Source: Chondrus crispus
Lineage: Eukaryota > Rhodophyta > Florideophyceae > Gigartinales > Gigartinaceae
Assembly: GCF_000350225.1 (NCBI RefSeq)
Contig: NW_005179365.1
Span: 1-54,671 of the forward strand
Length of the DNA: 54,671 bases
Reading direction: 5' to 3'
The position numbers and the translations under genes were made by a program. The notes below the pieces were generated by a model, which saw nothing but the letters and a program-made list of their open reading frames with translations, had not been told where the DNA came from and did no database searches. The stretch's first letter is position 1, and each line of letters begins with the position of its first letter. Positions 1 to 11,414 of the stretch are shown piece after piece.

Positions 1-1260
1 CGCACCAATCCGCAGATCTGTGGGTTTGAGTAAGCCCGCCAATGGCAAAATGGTTTCGTAACGTTCGTGGCAAACCTTTTCCCTCATCCCATAAGAAACC
101 TCTTGGAAACAACGCGCGAGATGGGTGGCTAGTGGGCCTACTGCGTCCAGGAATTGTAAGTCCTCCTGTCCGGTAGAGTTCTTTCTCTGTTTCTGAGGTA
201 CAGAACTTCCGTAGCAGAACCCAATAATTCCAAGCATATTTGACAGAGCTGCTTTCGCAAAAGCTTGTTCATCTACCGAGACGTTCTTCGCACCAAGCTC
301 AAACGCCCGATCAAATTTGGCATCAAAACGCTTCCGGCTTGCTTCAAGTAGACTCTGCATGCCTTCATGGCCCAATTTTTTTGTGGGAATACTGTTGACA
401 TCTTCGGCCGTTCTCCCATCGGAGTGAGCAAACGCCACGTCGATTTGGAACGGTGCTTCGACAAGCCTCTGCACGAGCACACCCTCACAGTTTCTTTGCA
501 CCGCATCCTTTGGTTACATAGAGAGAAGATGATTGGTCATTGTGATCAGCAAGACGAGACTTCCGTAGTAGACGATCAAGGACCTTTTCAACGGCCCAAG
601 CAAGTTTTGGATCCGATGGTAGCGAAGCAACATGGAAAGTATCAACTGGCAAACTCTCCATCTCTGGGACATCGCCCCTTGCGCGCAGAAACGCCCGAAA
701 CTCGGATGCACTATTTGATCTGGAGACTGTCAATGAGGAAGGAACCTCACTAGCTACATCAGAAACAGATCCGAACTCCAGCCACTTGACTGGAACCCTG
801 TGCCTTCCATCAACACCCTCTGCAATGCCTTCAAGGACGACATCCCTTCGATTTCCTCTCGTGAGATATGCATACCGTTACCAAGGCCCATTTTTCCCCA
901 CAGGGACGCGTCGTCCATACTAACCGTGTTAATCTCCTTATCAAGGTCATCAGGACTTGTGGTGGCGTAAAAGACGAGTGAGATGGGCTCAGTTGGCCGG
1001 CTTGAGTCGATAGGCACGGCCGTAACGCGGATCGCCCAGGCATCTTCCTGGTTTGGATGATGTTGGTTCCAACATCTAAGTATCGACATCAGCACTCACT
1101 TCTGGAACTCATTTCTGGAAGTGAGTGCTGATGTCGATCCTCGTCGACAAAAATGTGCTGGTCTCCAAAGTATCGACCGTCATGCCGCGACCACAAAACA
1201 TCGTTTCCGAGGCCCAGTCCAGGGTTTACCGAAAAATACTTCCAAAGGATTAGTTAACGG
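1..1260 (-). pseudogene. MOGS: Decayed mannosyl-oligosaccharide glucosidase (glucosidase I, GH63), partial
   Basis: Minus-strand fragments in three frames follow the order of GH63 glucosidase I, the ER enzyme that trims the outermost glucose from N-glycan precursors. From the N-terminal side they include HDGRYFGDQHIF (about 1190-1150), AWAIRVTAV and ISLVFYATT (1060-950), FDAKFDRAFELG followed by AALSNMLGIIGFCYG (about 330-220), and FPRGFLWDEG in another frame (about 120-90). The frame changes near 1100, 740, 490 and 115. The N-terminus is missing and the left end runs off the window. Similarity is by recognition of family motifs only. Several separate frameshifts make a relic more likely than introns, but introns at one or two junctions cannot be excluded. 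Confidence 0.65.
1082..1138. repeat. Perfect 21-bp inverted repeat with 15-nt loop
   Basis: Positions 1082-1102 and 1118-1138 are exact reverse complements, separated by 15 bases. The hairpin sits exactly where the reading frame of the glucosidase relic breaks, so it probably arose with or after the lesion (inference). Confidence 0.9.
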
Positions 1261-1649
1261 TCGAAGTGGATTTTTTGGTTAATTATTCTGAAAAAATTCT
1301 TGATTTCGGTATAGGTCCATTACAGTATCGAAATCCCTACATGTTTTTTTTAAAAACCGGAATGCCTTATGATCAGCCTCGCCTACCGCTGCATTCAGCT
1401 TTTGGGTTACTAAAAGAGAGCATTATTGCAGTGATCTCCGTCTGGGGCCCTAAAATCTACTTTTTTTAAACCGAGCAAGTCGATTACTTCCTGATCTCCC
1501 ACTCCGAGTTCTCTGCCACATTAAGCGCTCCCCCCGTCTCTCCCACTTTTTTCATCCCCCAAGCAACACACCGGATCCACGAGATTCTCGTTCCGCAAAA
1601 TTTCACCCCATCTCAAGAAGCGGGCTTTCCACCCTCAACACTCCGTCTA
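1261..1649. other. Intergenic, EF-G upstream region
   Basis: AT-rich to about 1470, then C- and T-rich toward the EF-G start. A 67-codon open frame at 1266-1469 has no recognisable content. The stretch probably includes the EF-G promoter and leader; no specific motif can be supported. Confidence 0.4.
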
Positions 1650-3989
1650 TTGGATCCAACATTCCAGCACAGCGTTACAATGAGTTTGTCTTTTGTGATC
1701 AGCCCCCATTTCACCGTTGGTAACTCACGTGCAAGAAGGTGGCATGTCTCCCCAAGAGAGCGCCTCACTGCTTGTCCGGCGCTAGGGTTGCGTTTGGGGA
1801 CATCATGGTCGAAAGGACTTCACTTAGTTTTCAATAAGCCATCCACCCAGCGCTCCTCTTGCATCGTCCGCATGGGTCGAGAAACGCCCCTTGAGATGCA
1901 ACGGAACGTTGGAATTATGGCTCATATTGACGCTGGGAAGACAACCACCACTGAACGTATTCTCTATTACACTGGAAAGAGTTACAAAATTGGTGAAGTT
2001 CATGATGGGGCTGCCACAATGGATTGGATGGAACAAGAACAAGAACGAGGCATAACTATTACTTCCGCGGCAACTACTACTTTTTGGAATGAGTACAGGA
2101 TCAATATTATAGATACACCAGGCCATGTTGACTTCTCCATCGAAGTAGAGCGGTCTCTACGGGTTTTAGATGGCGCAGTCGCCGTCTTTGACTCTGTATC
2201 GGGCGTTGAGCCTCAAACCGAGACAGTTTGGAGACAAGCAGATAAGTATGGTGTTCCCCGTATGTGCTTCTGCAACAAGATGGATCGCACTGGGGCCGAT
2301 TTTTACATGACGGTTCAGATGATTACTGACAATTTAGACGCAACGCCCGCTATACTACAGCTGCCAATTGGCGCAGAGAGCGAATTCGCTGGGGTAGTCG
2401 ATGTAGTAGAAATGCGCGCGGTGGTTTGGGAAGAGGAAAGTCTAGGCGCTAAATTCCATTATGAAGACATCCCAAAAGACATGCTCGACAAAGCAAAGGA
2501 ATACCATGAGAAGCTCATCGAACTTGCTGTTGAGCAGGATGATGATGCCCTAATGGCTTATTTGGATGGCGAAGAAATCACGGTAGGTACGCTCAAGGCA
2601 TGCATTCGGAAGGGAACGATGGCCAGTGCATTTGTTCCAGTACTCTGTGGCACGGCATTCAAAAACAAGGGAGTTCAACCGTTGCTTGACGCTATAGTTG
2701 ATTACATGCCTAGCCCTCTTGATGTAGACGCGATACGAGGCGTCGACGTGGATTCCGGAGAAGAAATTTCGCGCAAGTCATCTGATGAGGAGCCCCTCTC
2801 TGCTTTGGCTTTTAAGATTGCGACAGACCCGTTTGTTGGCACCTTGACATTCACGCGCGTATACTCTGGTGTTATGCGAACTGGGGATACCGTTGTCAAT
2901 ACCGTAAAAGGTAAAAAGGAAAGGATCGGCAGAATGCTGCTGATGCACGCAAATGACCGTGAGGATGTCAAGGAAGCAAGAGCTGGTGATATAGTTGCTA
3001 TTGCTGGCCTTAAGGACACCACGACTGGCGAGACGCTTTGCTTACCAGATAATCAAGTAATTCTGGAGAAGATGGAATTTCCGGAACCCGTCATCAAGGT
3101 CGCAGTCGAACCGAAGACAAAAGCTGACACCGAAAAAATGGGAGAAGCTCTCAGCAAGCTTGCCCAAGAAGATCCTAGTTTCCGATTCTCTCGGGATGAG
3201 GAAAGCAATCAAACAGTCATTGAAGGAATGGGGGAGTTGCATCTTGAAATTATAGTCGACCGCATGCGCAGGGAGTTCAACGTAGATTGTGCGGTTGGTG
3301 CTCCCACAGTTAGCTACCGTGAAGCTATAACGAAATCGAACACTGTTGACTACACTCACAAAAAGCAGTCCGGAGGGAGCGGGCAATTTGCGAGAGTCGT
3401 GATTGAATTTTCTCCAATTACAATGGATCCGGGCAGCGACGAGACTAGCGGTTCGGAATTCGAATTCGTGTCGGAGATCAAAGGGGGCTCTATTCCGAAA
3501 GAGTACATTCCTGGTGTTCGGAAAGGTGTGTTGTCAGAGATTGGCAATGGTACTATTGCAGGGTTCCCGATGTTGAACTTTAGAGCGCGACTTACGGATG
3601 GTGCATACCACGACGTTGACTCCTCTGTTCTGGCTTTTGAAATAGCGGCAAGAGCCGCCTTTCGAGAAGGAATGCGCAAGTGTGGACCTCGCCTCATGGA
3701 GCCCATCATGAAAGTAGAAGTAATTACGCCGGAGGCGTCACTCGGAGATGTAATTGGAGATCTGAAATCTCGGAGGGGTCAGTTGCAAGGCCTTGGAGAT
3801 AGGGGCAAAGCGAAGACGATTTCTGCACTCGTCCCGCTGAGTGAACTGTTTTCATATGTAAGCAACTTGCGATCTATGACGAAGGGTCGCGCAAGCTACA
3901 ATATGGTATTGAATGGGTACGATTTTGTACCATCTAGCATTGAAGCAGAAATATCCTCAAAGTACGGAAAGTCCGTTGCGGCAGAGTAG
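1650..3989 (+). CDS. fusA: Elongation factor G, plastid-type, nuclear encoded
   Basis: Translational GTPase that moves peptidyl-tRNA and mRNA during organellar protein synthesis. The 779-residue frame is uninterrupted. Residues 1-74 are rich in Ser and Arg and poor in acidic residues, like a plastid transit peptide. The body begins at [14 protein letters not shown] with the P-loop AHIDAGKT (91-98), followed by a switch I region ending [11 protein letters not shown], the DTPGHVDF G3 motif and the NKMD G4 motif. Domains II to V follow, including GMGELHLE and the C-terminal GRASYNM. Length without the leader (about 705 residues) is normal. The first Met is used because it is in frame with the leader; Met11 is an alternative start. 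The bacterial-type sequence with a leader suggests plastid targeting; mitochondrial targeting is less likely. Confidence 0.96.
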   Translation: MDPTFQHSVTMSLSFVISPHFTVGNSRARRWHVSPRERLTACPALGLRLGTSWSKGLHLVFNKPSTQRSSCIVRMGRETPLEMQRNVGIMAHIDAGKTTTTERILYYTGKSYKIGEVHDGAATMDWMEQEQERGITITSAATTTFWNEYRINIIDTPGHVDFSIEVERSLRVLDGAVAVFDSVSGVEPQTETVWRQADKYGVPRMCFCNKMDRTGADFYMTVQMITDNLDATPAILQLPIGAESEFAGVVDVVEMRAVVWEEESLGAKFHYEDIPKDMLDKAKEYHEKLIELAVEQDDDALMAYLDGEEITVGTLKACIRKGTMASAFVPVLCGTAFKNKGVQPLLDAIVDYMPSPLDVDAIRGVDVDSGEEISRKSSDEEPLSALAFKIATDPFVGTLTFTRVYSGVMRTGDTVVNTVKGKKERIGRMLLMHANDREDVKEARAGDIVAIAGLKDTTTGETLCLPDNQVILEKMEFPEPVIKVAVEPKTKADTEKMGEALSKLAQEDPSFRFSRDEESNQTVIEGMGELHLEIIVDRMRREFNVDCAVGAPTVSYREAITKSNTVDYTHKKQSGGSGQFARVVIEFSPITMDPGSDETSGSEFEFVSEIKGGSIPKEYIPGVRKGVLSEIGNGTIAGFPMLNFRARLTDGAYHDVDSSVLAFEIAARAAFREGMRKCGPRLMEPIMKVEVITPEASLGDVIGDLKSRRGQLQGLGDRGKAKTISALVPLSELFSYVSNLRSMTKGRASYNMVLNGYDFVPSSIEAEISSKYGKSVAAE

Positions 3990-4373
3990 TCGCCACAGCT
4001 AGGGATCCTTGAATGTTGTGGTCTGAGGCAGAATTTCCTAAATATCGTTGCATCTGCCCTCCGGTACATTGTAGAGTCTGACCAGTGTCGGTCTCTAGGT
4101 TTATTTATTATCCAGAACAAGCAGTGCATACATTCACAGCAGTGTGTACCAGATGTGCTCAACTACACGTGCCCGTACTTTAGTGTATCTCGCCCACATC
4201 CCGTCAGTGAACGCCTGTCATGTTGCATGGTTACCGAGACTCAGCATTGAGCGAGGGGGCTCACTGCGGCCGGAAAAGTCCACAAAATGTCACCATCTGC
4301 ACACTATTTGAGGATACAAGGGTGAAAACGGTTGGAACCTTACATCAACGGCAGCGTCACAAGAGATGGCGAC
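3990..4373. other. Intergenic between convergent genes
   Basis: Downstream of both EF-G (plus) and INO1 (minus). It should hold both 3' untranslated regions. No open frame, repeat or clear polyadenylation motif stands out. Confidence 0.5.
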
Positions 4374-6158
4374 TTACACCTTAGGTTTGGAATCGCCCGG
4401 ACGGGTTCGGGATCGTGAAGATGTTACGCTCCCATTTCCATTTGCAAGACTGCCGTTGGCGTAGAATTCTTCATGATCCCGACGACAGACATTCTTGACT
4501 ATGTTGCAGTTAGACTCGCTTCTATTTCGCATGTCTACGGAATGGACGTGGTGTTCTAATCGCAAGTCATCTTCAACAGGCAAACCTGAGCAAACGCGGA
4601 GAACGTTCTCTATACAAGCCCGCTGTTTGAATAATGCATTCACGACAGGCGTACCACTCGGCACTAGAGGGGCTTTCAGCATATACCCGAGAAACGAAAG
4701 GACATGATGAAATGGCATAAAACCGTCTGTGCTCGACGTCTTGTATGTGATGCGGCAGAACAACTCACAAAGAATGACGAGGTCCAAAATTAATGGGGCA
4801 GCCAACAAAGAATCTTCGCAAGTATTGTGAGTGATCACTGTGTTGGTTCCGCCCATAAAAATTTCCGATGTGTACTCGTCCATTGCACGTTTCGAGTCTG
4901 CCACCGTCGGCACATACTTGATGACCACAATGTGGTCTGGGTGTTCATCGTCCCGGAACAAAATTCGATTAGACTTGACCATGTCGTCTACAACATTCGA
5001 CTTCGATATTTCTTTTGATCTGAATTGGGAAGGAGCCGACAAATTGTGGCCATCGTTGTTTCCCAGATGATTGTACGAGACAATGGCGGTCGGTTTTATG
5101 CCTGCATTGACTAAGAAATCAATCATAACTGACTTGAATTTTGTCTGCCCTGATTTGAAATCATCTCCAGCAATAAAAACGCCTTTCCTTTCCGCCAACT
5201 GTATGCATCCTGGAACAAAGGTATTCTGCGGAGAACCGTTGATGTAAGGGGCACCTTCAAGGATTGACGCGACTGCAAAAAGAGTTGAAGGCGATATTTC
5301 TTCTTCGGAGGCATTAATGGCGTCAAGAAGATTTTCTGCGGTGTCATTAATCCCTGGTACGACTTCAGAAAATCGCTCGGTGGTAGCAGTCCAGAGTACA
5401 ATGACCTGATCGACGTTCTTGTCTCGCTTAAATTCTCTTATATTCTGGCGAATGATATTGAGATGCTCAGTTTTGTTATCTCCTGGTAGGACGTTGTCCG
5501 CTCGTTGTTCTTGATTCGATGCGATAAAGTCGGGGTAGTACACAGAAGGAAGCGGAGCTAGAGATTCCATATGAGGAATCAATCGGCGTTGGAGGTCATA
5601 GTCGAACACCTTAGCACGTTGCATGGCATGAGCGAGGTTTGCCCTGTTAATATCCCAACCACCAAGCACGATTTCATCTGGATGTACCATAGGCAAGAGC
5701 TCATGCATGGGAGCGAAGACATCCTCTCCGGCAGAATTTGCTCCCACGCGCACAGTTGACGACATCACAACCGACCCGAAAAGGTTTGGAGCTCTCGGTC
5801 CCTTTGCGGTGTTCCATGAAATTTGCCTTTTGTTAGAGATAAGGGCCCCTGTAAGCGTGGAGCCGTTGTTTCCGCCCCAGCCCACTAGCATTACGCCCAG
5901 GCGAGCAACTTTTAGTTGAGTACGGAAAGTGTACATTTGCTTCACTAAGACTGCGACGGCTTCAGTGGATTTCGGCTCCATCTCCACGCTTGTCTGCATG
6001 TACGGAAAATCGACTTCTAATACTTGATCCGTGCGACGCACATGACTTCCATTCACCGCGAATGATTTCACGAAGACCATGTCGAGTGGTCGAAGATATG
6101 TTCCGACGCGCAATGAACAACTCGGCGAAGTTGGTTTTGCTATGTTCTCGATGAACAA
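4374..6158 (-). CDS. INO1: Myo-inositol-3-phosphate synthase
   Basis: Converts glucose 6-phosphate to 1D-myo-inositol 3-phosphate, using bound NAD, in the first step of inositol synthesis. The uninterrupted frame carries the Rossmann motif [12 protein letters not shown] (about residues 93-104), the family signature [14 protein letters not shown], the active-site region [16 protein letters not shown] with SKSNVVDD after it, and the conserved [17 protein letters not shown]. The 594-residue frame has an N-terminal extension. The usual eukaryotic start aligns better with Met27 (position 6080), which is followed by [12 protein letters not shown]-terminal tail of about 55 residues, rich in Ser, Asn and Arg, extends beyond the usual end. 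Single exon, convergent with EF-G. Confidence 0.96.
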   Translation of the reverse strand: MFIENIAKPTSPSCSLRVGTYLRPLDMVFVKSFAVNGSHVRRTDQVLEVDFPYMQTSVEMEPKSTEAVAVLVKQMYTFRTQLKVARLGVMLVGWGGNNGSTLTGALISNKRQISWNTAKGPRAPNLFGSVVMSSTVRVGANSAGEDVFAPMHELLPMVHPDEIVLGGWDINRANLAHAMQRAKVFDYDLQRRLIPHMESLAPLPSVYYPDFIASNQEQRADNVLPGDNKTEHLNIIRQNIREFKRDKNVDQVIVLWTATTERFSEVVPGINDTAENLLDAINASEEEISPSTLFAVASILEGAPYINGSPQNTFVPGCIQLAERKGVFIAGDDFKSGQTKFKSVMIDFLVNAGIKPTAIVSYNHLGNNDGHNLSAPSQFRSKEISKSNVVDDMVKSNRILFRDDEHPDHIVVIKYVPTVADSKRAMDEYTSEIFMGGTNTVITHNTCEDSLLAAPLILDLVILCELFCRITYKTSSTDGFMPFHHVLSFLGYMLKAPLVPSGTPVVNALFKQRACIENVLRVCSGLPVEDDLRLEHHVHSVDMRNRSESNCNIVKNVCRRDHEEFYANGSLANGNGSVTSSRSRTRPGDSKPKV

Positions 6159-8589
6159 ATAGAAACAGGATTACGCTGGGCTTCGACTTCACAAGCTGCT
6201 GTCGCCAGTAAGCTCTGCCGTGACTTGAAACCGCAGCGAGAATTTGTAGAGGAATGAGAAGCCCGAGCAGCGTGCGCACAGATCACGAGCGATTATGGTG
6301 ACATGTCCTGAGTAAGGCATCAGCATAGAACGAGAACCAAGCGCATAAGTTTTTAAATGCTCAATTCTAGAATTTCAACAGAAAAAGAAGATGGTGGTGG
6401 TTATCCAATTTTTGGAAAAAGAAAGAGTTTAGCTAGAAATATTTTGATGGAGGGACCATATTTTCCTTGTCATATACAACACCCGCTGTAAAGCACACGT
6501 GTGGGCGTCGGTTTGTAATGCACTGGAGCCATCGGGTACTGTACAAAGTTCCCGGAAGTGATGCCGCAAACGATTGGCCAGAGAGTACACAGTAGACGCA
6601 GGACGGACGGAAAATTGAAACAAGGCGGCAGTGCAGTAATTTACTGCTGTTGAACTTGAAATCGTCGAACGGACGTAGTACTGTACCTGTCCGGGTTGTC
6701 TTCGTGGTGAAGACCGAGTGCATTTCCTTACTACAGATGTAGAACAATGCCGAGCGATGGGGAGGTCGCATCATGCAAAGAGGCCAAACGCATATCTTGC
6801 ATTTGGCAAGGGTCGCTTCGCAAGCACATCGCGATTACAGCGCATTCGCAGAGGCCATGAAGAACATGGCCGAGCGATACGCGCATGTATTAAAGGAAAA
6901 TGATATCGGGTCTACCCTGGGGAGAGGGAAGGTAGCCGGCGACTTGTGCCGATCAGACTGTGTTCCGAATTATTCCGCATCCACATCGTCATCTACTTTA
7001 TCTGCTCGAGCGAGTCTCGACCCTCATGCTACCCCCTCATACGTATCATCCAAACCCCTGACCGCTGGTAATTTCCCAACTGTACAGTATACCAGTTGCA
7101 GTTTATCAATGCACTCATTACGGTTTATCTCTGCGCTTTGCCGCCCGGCGCTGTTTTGTTCTACGGTAACCTTAGAAAACATGAACACACTTTCACGTCA
7201 AAAGAGACGGCAGTGCGAAATTTTCTCCGGTTAGCGAAAATTGACTACGGTACAATATCGTTTCTGTACAAATAGGTCTTTCTAAATGGTTGGATATATT
7301 GGAAGAGCGCGTCGCTACTGCAACTGTAGATATTCGAACGTATTCTATTTATCCTCAGCCGACCACCTGATGGGCTCCCAGGTCCTACATACTAGATGTA
7401 TGACCCCTATCCTGGATTATGCCTGTGCCCTAAGCATGCTCTCGACAGATGACTGCGCTCAATAAATGCGAAATGAGAGTACAACTTTTACAAACAGGCC
7501 GTTCCGACCATACACATACTATGCAAAATCATACCTTCCACCACACTCACTAATTCGTCGTGCCCACTACTCGTCTCCAGGGAGTCCCCAGGGGAGCAGC
7601 TTGTAGGCAAAGCAAGCTATCGCTACCTATTATGTGTGCTTTGCTCTCCACCTAAATTTTCTTCCTTGTGGGGGGTGTTATAAACATGCGAACAGAGCCC
7701 ACTCTGTACATAGAATGTGAGAATATTCAACCAACTAGTTATGTATGTTCTTTTGCCCAAATCAGCCTTAGCATACCGCCTACCCTAGATCCCAATACTC
7801 CTTTTCTCCTCACTCTTAAATCCCTTGCTACTCCCCACTCTGGAATTAGGAAACTTTGGCCCAGAGAGCGATGCCGTTACTTTTAGAGCAGCTTATGCTT
7901 GCTCCCTTTTATCTCTCCCTGTTTCCCTGCAACAGAGTTTGCGCCTCTTCGACTAGCAATTGACTGAGCATGTCGCGGGTATAGGGCGGGCGGGGAACAG
8001 GAAAGAAGCAGTGAACGTTTTGTGTGCGTGCGGATGTCCCCGGGGTACAGTGCGAGCTCCCACGCGCATTAAGTATCTGGGTGAGCCCTAAATGCGGGCT
8101 CCCATTGGGAGTCAGCGCCACGTGTATGCGAATTTTAATTCCTTTATTAGATTTACGCTCTAGACGACGGCGGATTGCGCCGCCGCCATGGCGCTCGCTG
8201 TACTGTAGTATATGCGTGCCCCTCTCAGCCCGGCTAGCGAGGAGAGGGGCACGAGGGTTTGACAGAGTAAAGAGTCGTCTTGCTTTGTTGCGCGGGCGAA
8301 GAGACGCCGGCAACCCCCTTTTTCATTCCAGCTTGCCTCGCTCCTCCCTTGATCGTACAAGGGAGGGCAAGTTGCTGACGCGCAAGGGACGTCTACACGA
8401 CATAGCTCACCGAGGCACAGCCGCATACTCCCTCTCGATGCGCAATTGCGTCATCGATGACGTAACGGTCTGTGTTCGCGCTCGTCGCTGCCAAGATCGG
8501 CATATCATAGGGCCATTGGCCATAAGGTGGCGAAAGCCATTTCGTCCAATAAGAACGCTCCGGACCACCGCCATCCATACTTGGCTATT
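6159..8589. other. Long intergenic stretch without a supported gene
   Basis: Includes the INO1 upstream region to about 6430. A 153-codon plus frame at 6773-7234 contains a short helical-looking stretch (about residues 20-45) and is otherwise low complexity; it matches nothing recognised. The part from 7900 to 8590 is GC-rich with several overlapping short open frames on both strands and no recognisable protein. It ends at the Harbinger-like left terminus. Confidence 0.4.
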
Positions 8590-8628
8590 AAAGGCTTTAC
8601 GCACCAAGATTTCTGGAATGTATGTGAC
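8590..8628 (+). repeat. Left terminal inverted repeat, Harbinger-like element
   Basis: CTTTACGCACCA at 8595-8606 matches, in inverse orientation, the right end at 11335-11346. The outermost bases differ (AAAGG against AGA). Confidence 0.65.
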
Positions 8629-8788
8629 AAATACTCTGTAAAAAAAATTTGCAGTAAGGTCAATTTGCCAAACGTTCCATTTTAGTTTACGCAAGGACTG
8701 CGCGGATCGTCATATGAGTATTACGAAGGAGTATTACGACGACAGCCTACAGTAGGACGCTAGTCCCATTTTCCGGTGTTGAGGCAAC

Positions 8789-9996
8789 ATGCCACACCGC
8801 GGAAGACACCGCCACCACTCTGTGTCCATCGCAGCCGTGCGATTCCGCAAATGGCGTGTTGCCCTTCGCACAACCGCACATCGCCGCCTCTCCGCTTCGG
8901 GATCTATTATAGGGAGCACAAGCGCTCTCTCTTTTTGTGTCAAGGGCTACACAGCGCAGCGACAAGAATACACACGATACATTAGACGTTCTAACCGTAT
9001 ATCTCTCTCCGAGTTCTCCTTTAACTTTAATGCATTGACTAACGCTTGTTGTTTATCGTTCTTTCGGTTTACTAAGAGCGATCTTACTAGGATGGTCACA
9101 GCGGTGGGTTGGGTTGGGTATGTTACAAATCGGAACAGGTATAGGTGCAGTCCGTTGTTAGTCGCATGCGTCATACTGAGGCGCTTAAGCACGCGCAGCA
9201 GGCGGCAGGATATGGAGTTTCTGTTTGGACGGCATGGGGCGCAGCTCTCTGAAATTTTCTGGGAGGGTATAGAGCAGATGCTCCAGGATCTCGTCCAAAT
9301 GATAACAGGACCCATGCATTTCTCTTTCATTTGCGAACGGGCATCAGGTTACGGCCATGCTGTAAAGGAAAAGTGTGACGGCTTTCTAACTGCGTTGGTT
9401 TTATTGACGGCACTGTAATCGCGATTGCTCGGCCATGCGGTAGCGCCGCTCAAGACGTTGCCTACAATGGACAAAAGCGCAAGCACGCTCTCAAGTATCA
9501 AGCCGTTATCGCGCCTGATGGATTATTGCTTCACGCGGCGGCTTTGGAGGGACGGCGCCATGATTGGACACTTTACTGTAGAAGTGGTCTCGATGAGGAG
9601 CTGGAGGAGGTCATGGTGGTGGATGGTTTGCAGTATTGTCTGTACGCAGACTCAGGGTATAACGAACGCAACTTCTTGGAGGTCCCCTTCCAGGGGTCAC
9701 AATTGACCGGATACCAGAATGCCATCAACAAGGCTATGTCCAAGGGAAGGGTTACTGTGAAATGTTTTTTCAAGGAAGTCAAGCTTTACTGGTCGACGGT
9801 AGACTATCGTCGAAAGATGCGAACGTGGGAATCTCCGGTCAGGGCACTTTACCTCGCTGCGATGCTGCTTACAAACTTTCGCAATTGCGTATATCCCAAC
9901 ACCATCTCGCAGTACTTCCTCTGCAAGCCTCCCACTCTCGAAGACTACCTAGCTCACAAAAACAACTCAATGCTCGCGCAGGAGAGCGAGGAGTGA
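8789..9996 (+). pseudogene. PIF/Harbinger-like DDE transposase, frameshifted
   Basis: The N-terminal frame (8789-9418) has family features such as FRFTKSDLTRMVTAVG, VACVILRRLSTRSRRQDME and a following FGR. The catalytic half is in another frame from about 9380: GFIDGT (first Asp at 9406-9408), LEGRRHDW, YADSGYNE (second Asp at 9649-9651) and KEVKLYWSTVDYRRKM. A one-base shift near 9380 separates the halves. At 9760-9762 a Lys codon (AAA) lies where related transposases have Glu in a VE-x-x-F motif, so the third catalytic residue also appears lost. Not functional as it stands. Confidence 0.82.
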
Positions 9997-10172
9997 GGAC
10001 AAAGCCCGCGTGCCGAGCGGAGCGAGTTGCCGAGCGTAGCGAGAGCGGACTTCGTCCGTATCCCCGCAGGGAGCCCTGCGCGAGCAGACGCTAGGCCGGT
10101 TTCGTTGTATCTTCTCTAGTCGGAACGATCCGTCGAGCCGTAAAATGACTGTTCAGACCCGTTTGTCGATGC

Positions 10173-11162
10173 CTACCTACTTCCCTGCGCACCCATTATA
10201 GAATCCATCATGATCTTCATTTTGTTCAGATCAAGCTCGTTTTGTGCTTGGCGCTCCATACGTCTCTCCTCACGATCCTTCTGCCGTTCCTCTGTCTCTC
10301 GATCCAGGCGATGGCGTTCGAACTGAAGGCGCTCGCGTTCAAGCTCAATACGCGCCATGTCGGCATCGCGCAGCGCGTTTCCGAAACCCTCAAGCTCCCC
10401 TTCTATCTCGTCGTAATCACGTGCTTGGCGACGCGGTTTCTTGCGGGCACTTCCATTGCCATCAACCTCCACGATGTCATCCGTTTCATCTCCTTCCAGG
10501 CTGCTTACTCCACCACTGCCCTTGCGGGTCAGAGCCCGCGCGACGAGTTCCATCTCAATACGCTCTTTGCGAGCTTCTTTCGCCTCGGCGGCAACGACTT
10601 CTGCTGTCTTAGCCTTCTCGACGTCATTCCTTGCTCCTGCCATCATAGAGAGCAGCTCGCCGAGCTCACCTATCTCTCCACCCACACCCGAAAGCCGGCT
10701 ATCCTTTGCATCACGACGGCCGAAGGCATCCTGGATCTTTTTGTAGCGATCCTGGATGCTCTTCGCCGTCACCTTGACCGATAGATCCTTGTTCGAGTTT
10801 GCCTTAGTCGCGGCGGTGGCGAACATCTTCTGAATTTCGCCATAAGCAGGGACGTGGGCCTTCGATGCGGCAACCTCCCGCGCGATGATCAGGTCATCGC
10901 CAGCCGTAAACTTAGGGCGGCGACCGGCCTTACGCACGGGAGACGGTGGGCGGATAGGGGGAGCGGGCGCGGCAAGCGCCTCCGTCGGTGGTGATTCCGG
11001 AACGAACGCCGGGCCTTTGATGAGAGCTTCGGCGTCGGGGGTTAAAGGGGGACTAGCCTCGGGGGAAGGGTGGGGAGGACTAGTGGTGGACACCTCAGCC
11101 ATGCTGAAGGAGAGGGAGGGCGGAGGATAGAGCTTGGATGGTGGAGCTGCGAGCCCTGACAC
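10173..11162 (-). CDS. Myb/SANT-like DNA-binding protein of Harbinger type
   Basis: Intact 329-residue frame convergent with the transposase. A Pro-rich N-terminus (1-80) precedes a Myb/SANT-like region (about 81-175): GRRPKFTAGDDLIIAREV, then a Trp-poor trihelical stretch ending SIQDRYKKIQDAFGRRD. A long charged coiled coil follows (about 190-325, with ERERLQFERHRLDRETEE). In PIF/Harbinger elements such a second protein binds the transposase and aids import and DNA binding (established for the family). Here it stays open while its transposase is broken, so it may act in trans for relatives or have persisted by chance. Confidence 0.72.
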   Translation of the reverse strand: MSGLAAPPSKLYPPPSLSFSMAEVSTTSPPHPSPEASPPLTPDAEALIKGPAFVPESPPTEALAAPAPPIRPPSPVRKAGRRPKFTAGDDLIIAREVAASKAHVPAYGEIQKMFATAATKANSNKDLSVKVTAKSIQDRYKKIQDAFGRRDAKDSRLSGVGGEIGELGELLSMMAGARNDVEKAKTAEVVAAEAKEARKERIEMELVARALTRKGSGGVSSLEGDETDDIVEVDGNGSARKKPRRQARDYDEIEGELEGFGNALRDADMARIELERERLQFERHRLDRETEERQKDREERRMERQAQNELDLNKMKIMMDSIMGAQGSR

Positions 11163-11310
11163 CTTTCTGCAGTACCGTTCTCCCGCCTGTTTGTGTACAC
11201 GTTTTATGAATCAGATTGCAGAATGGACTTCACTGTGAATTAACATTTCAGTAAACTTTGTCATGGCCTCGGCCAGGATTTCATTTAGTGTAAGCAATTT
11301 TTGTCGCAAC

Positions 11311-11349
11311 TTTAATTTTTATTGCAGAAAACCGTGGTGCGTAAAGTCT
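11311..11349 (-). repeat. Right terminal inverted repeat, Harbinger-like element
   Basis: The reverse complement reads AGACTTTACGCACCA and continues with partial identity to the left end. It is followed directly by CTATT. Confidence 0.65.
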
Positions 11350-11414
11350 CTATTGCTGGCATGGGTGACGTCTCTAGTCCGACCAAAACTGAGAGTTTTG
11401 CATGCGTACCATTG

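Larger units (their letters stand above)
8590..11349. mobile_element. PIF/Harbinger-like DNA transposon
   Basis: It contains a Harbinger-type transposase relic and, on the opposite strand, a Myb/SANT-like accessory gene; this two-gene layout is known for PIF/Harbinger elements. Imperfect terminal inverted repeats share CTTTACGCACCA near each end, with partial similarity continuing inward (TTTCTGgAAT against TTTCTGcAAT). The sequence CTATT stands immediately outside both ends (8585-8589 and 11350-11354). Family members usually duplicate three bases, so the five-base match may include chance identity. Total length is 2.76 kb. Confidence 0.75.

Noticed and set aside
1266..1469. 67-codon frame upstream of EF-G
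   Set aside because: AT-rich, Phe- and Ile-biased translation with no homology signal; more likely promoter DNA.
6773..7234. 153-codon plus frame
   Set aside because: One short helical stretch only; the rest is low complexity, with no family match and no support from neighbours.
8024..8641. 205-codon plus frame before the Harbinger-like element
   Set aside because: Arg-rich, overlaps equally long frames on both strands, crosses the transposon end; no recognisable domain.
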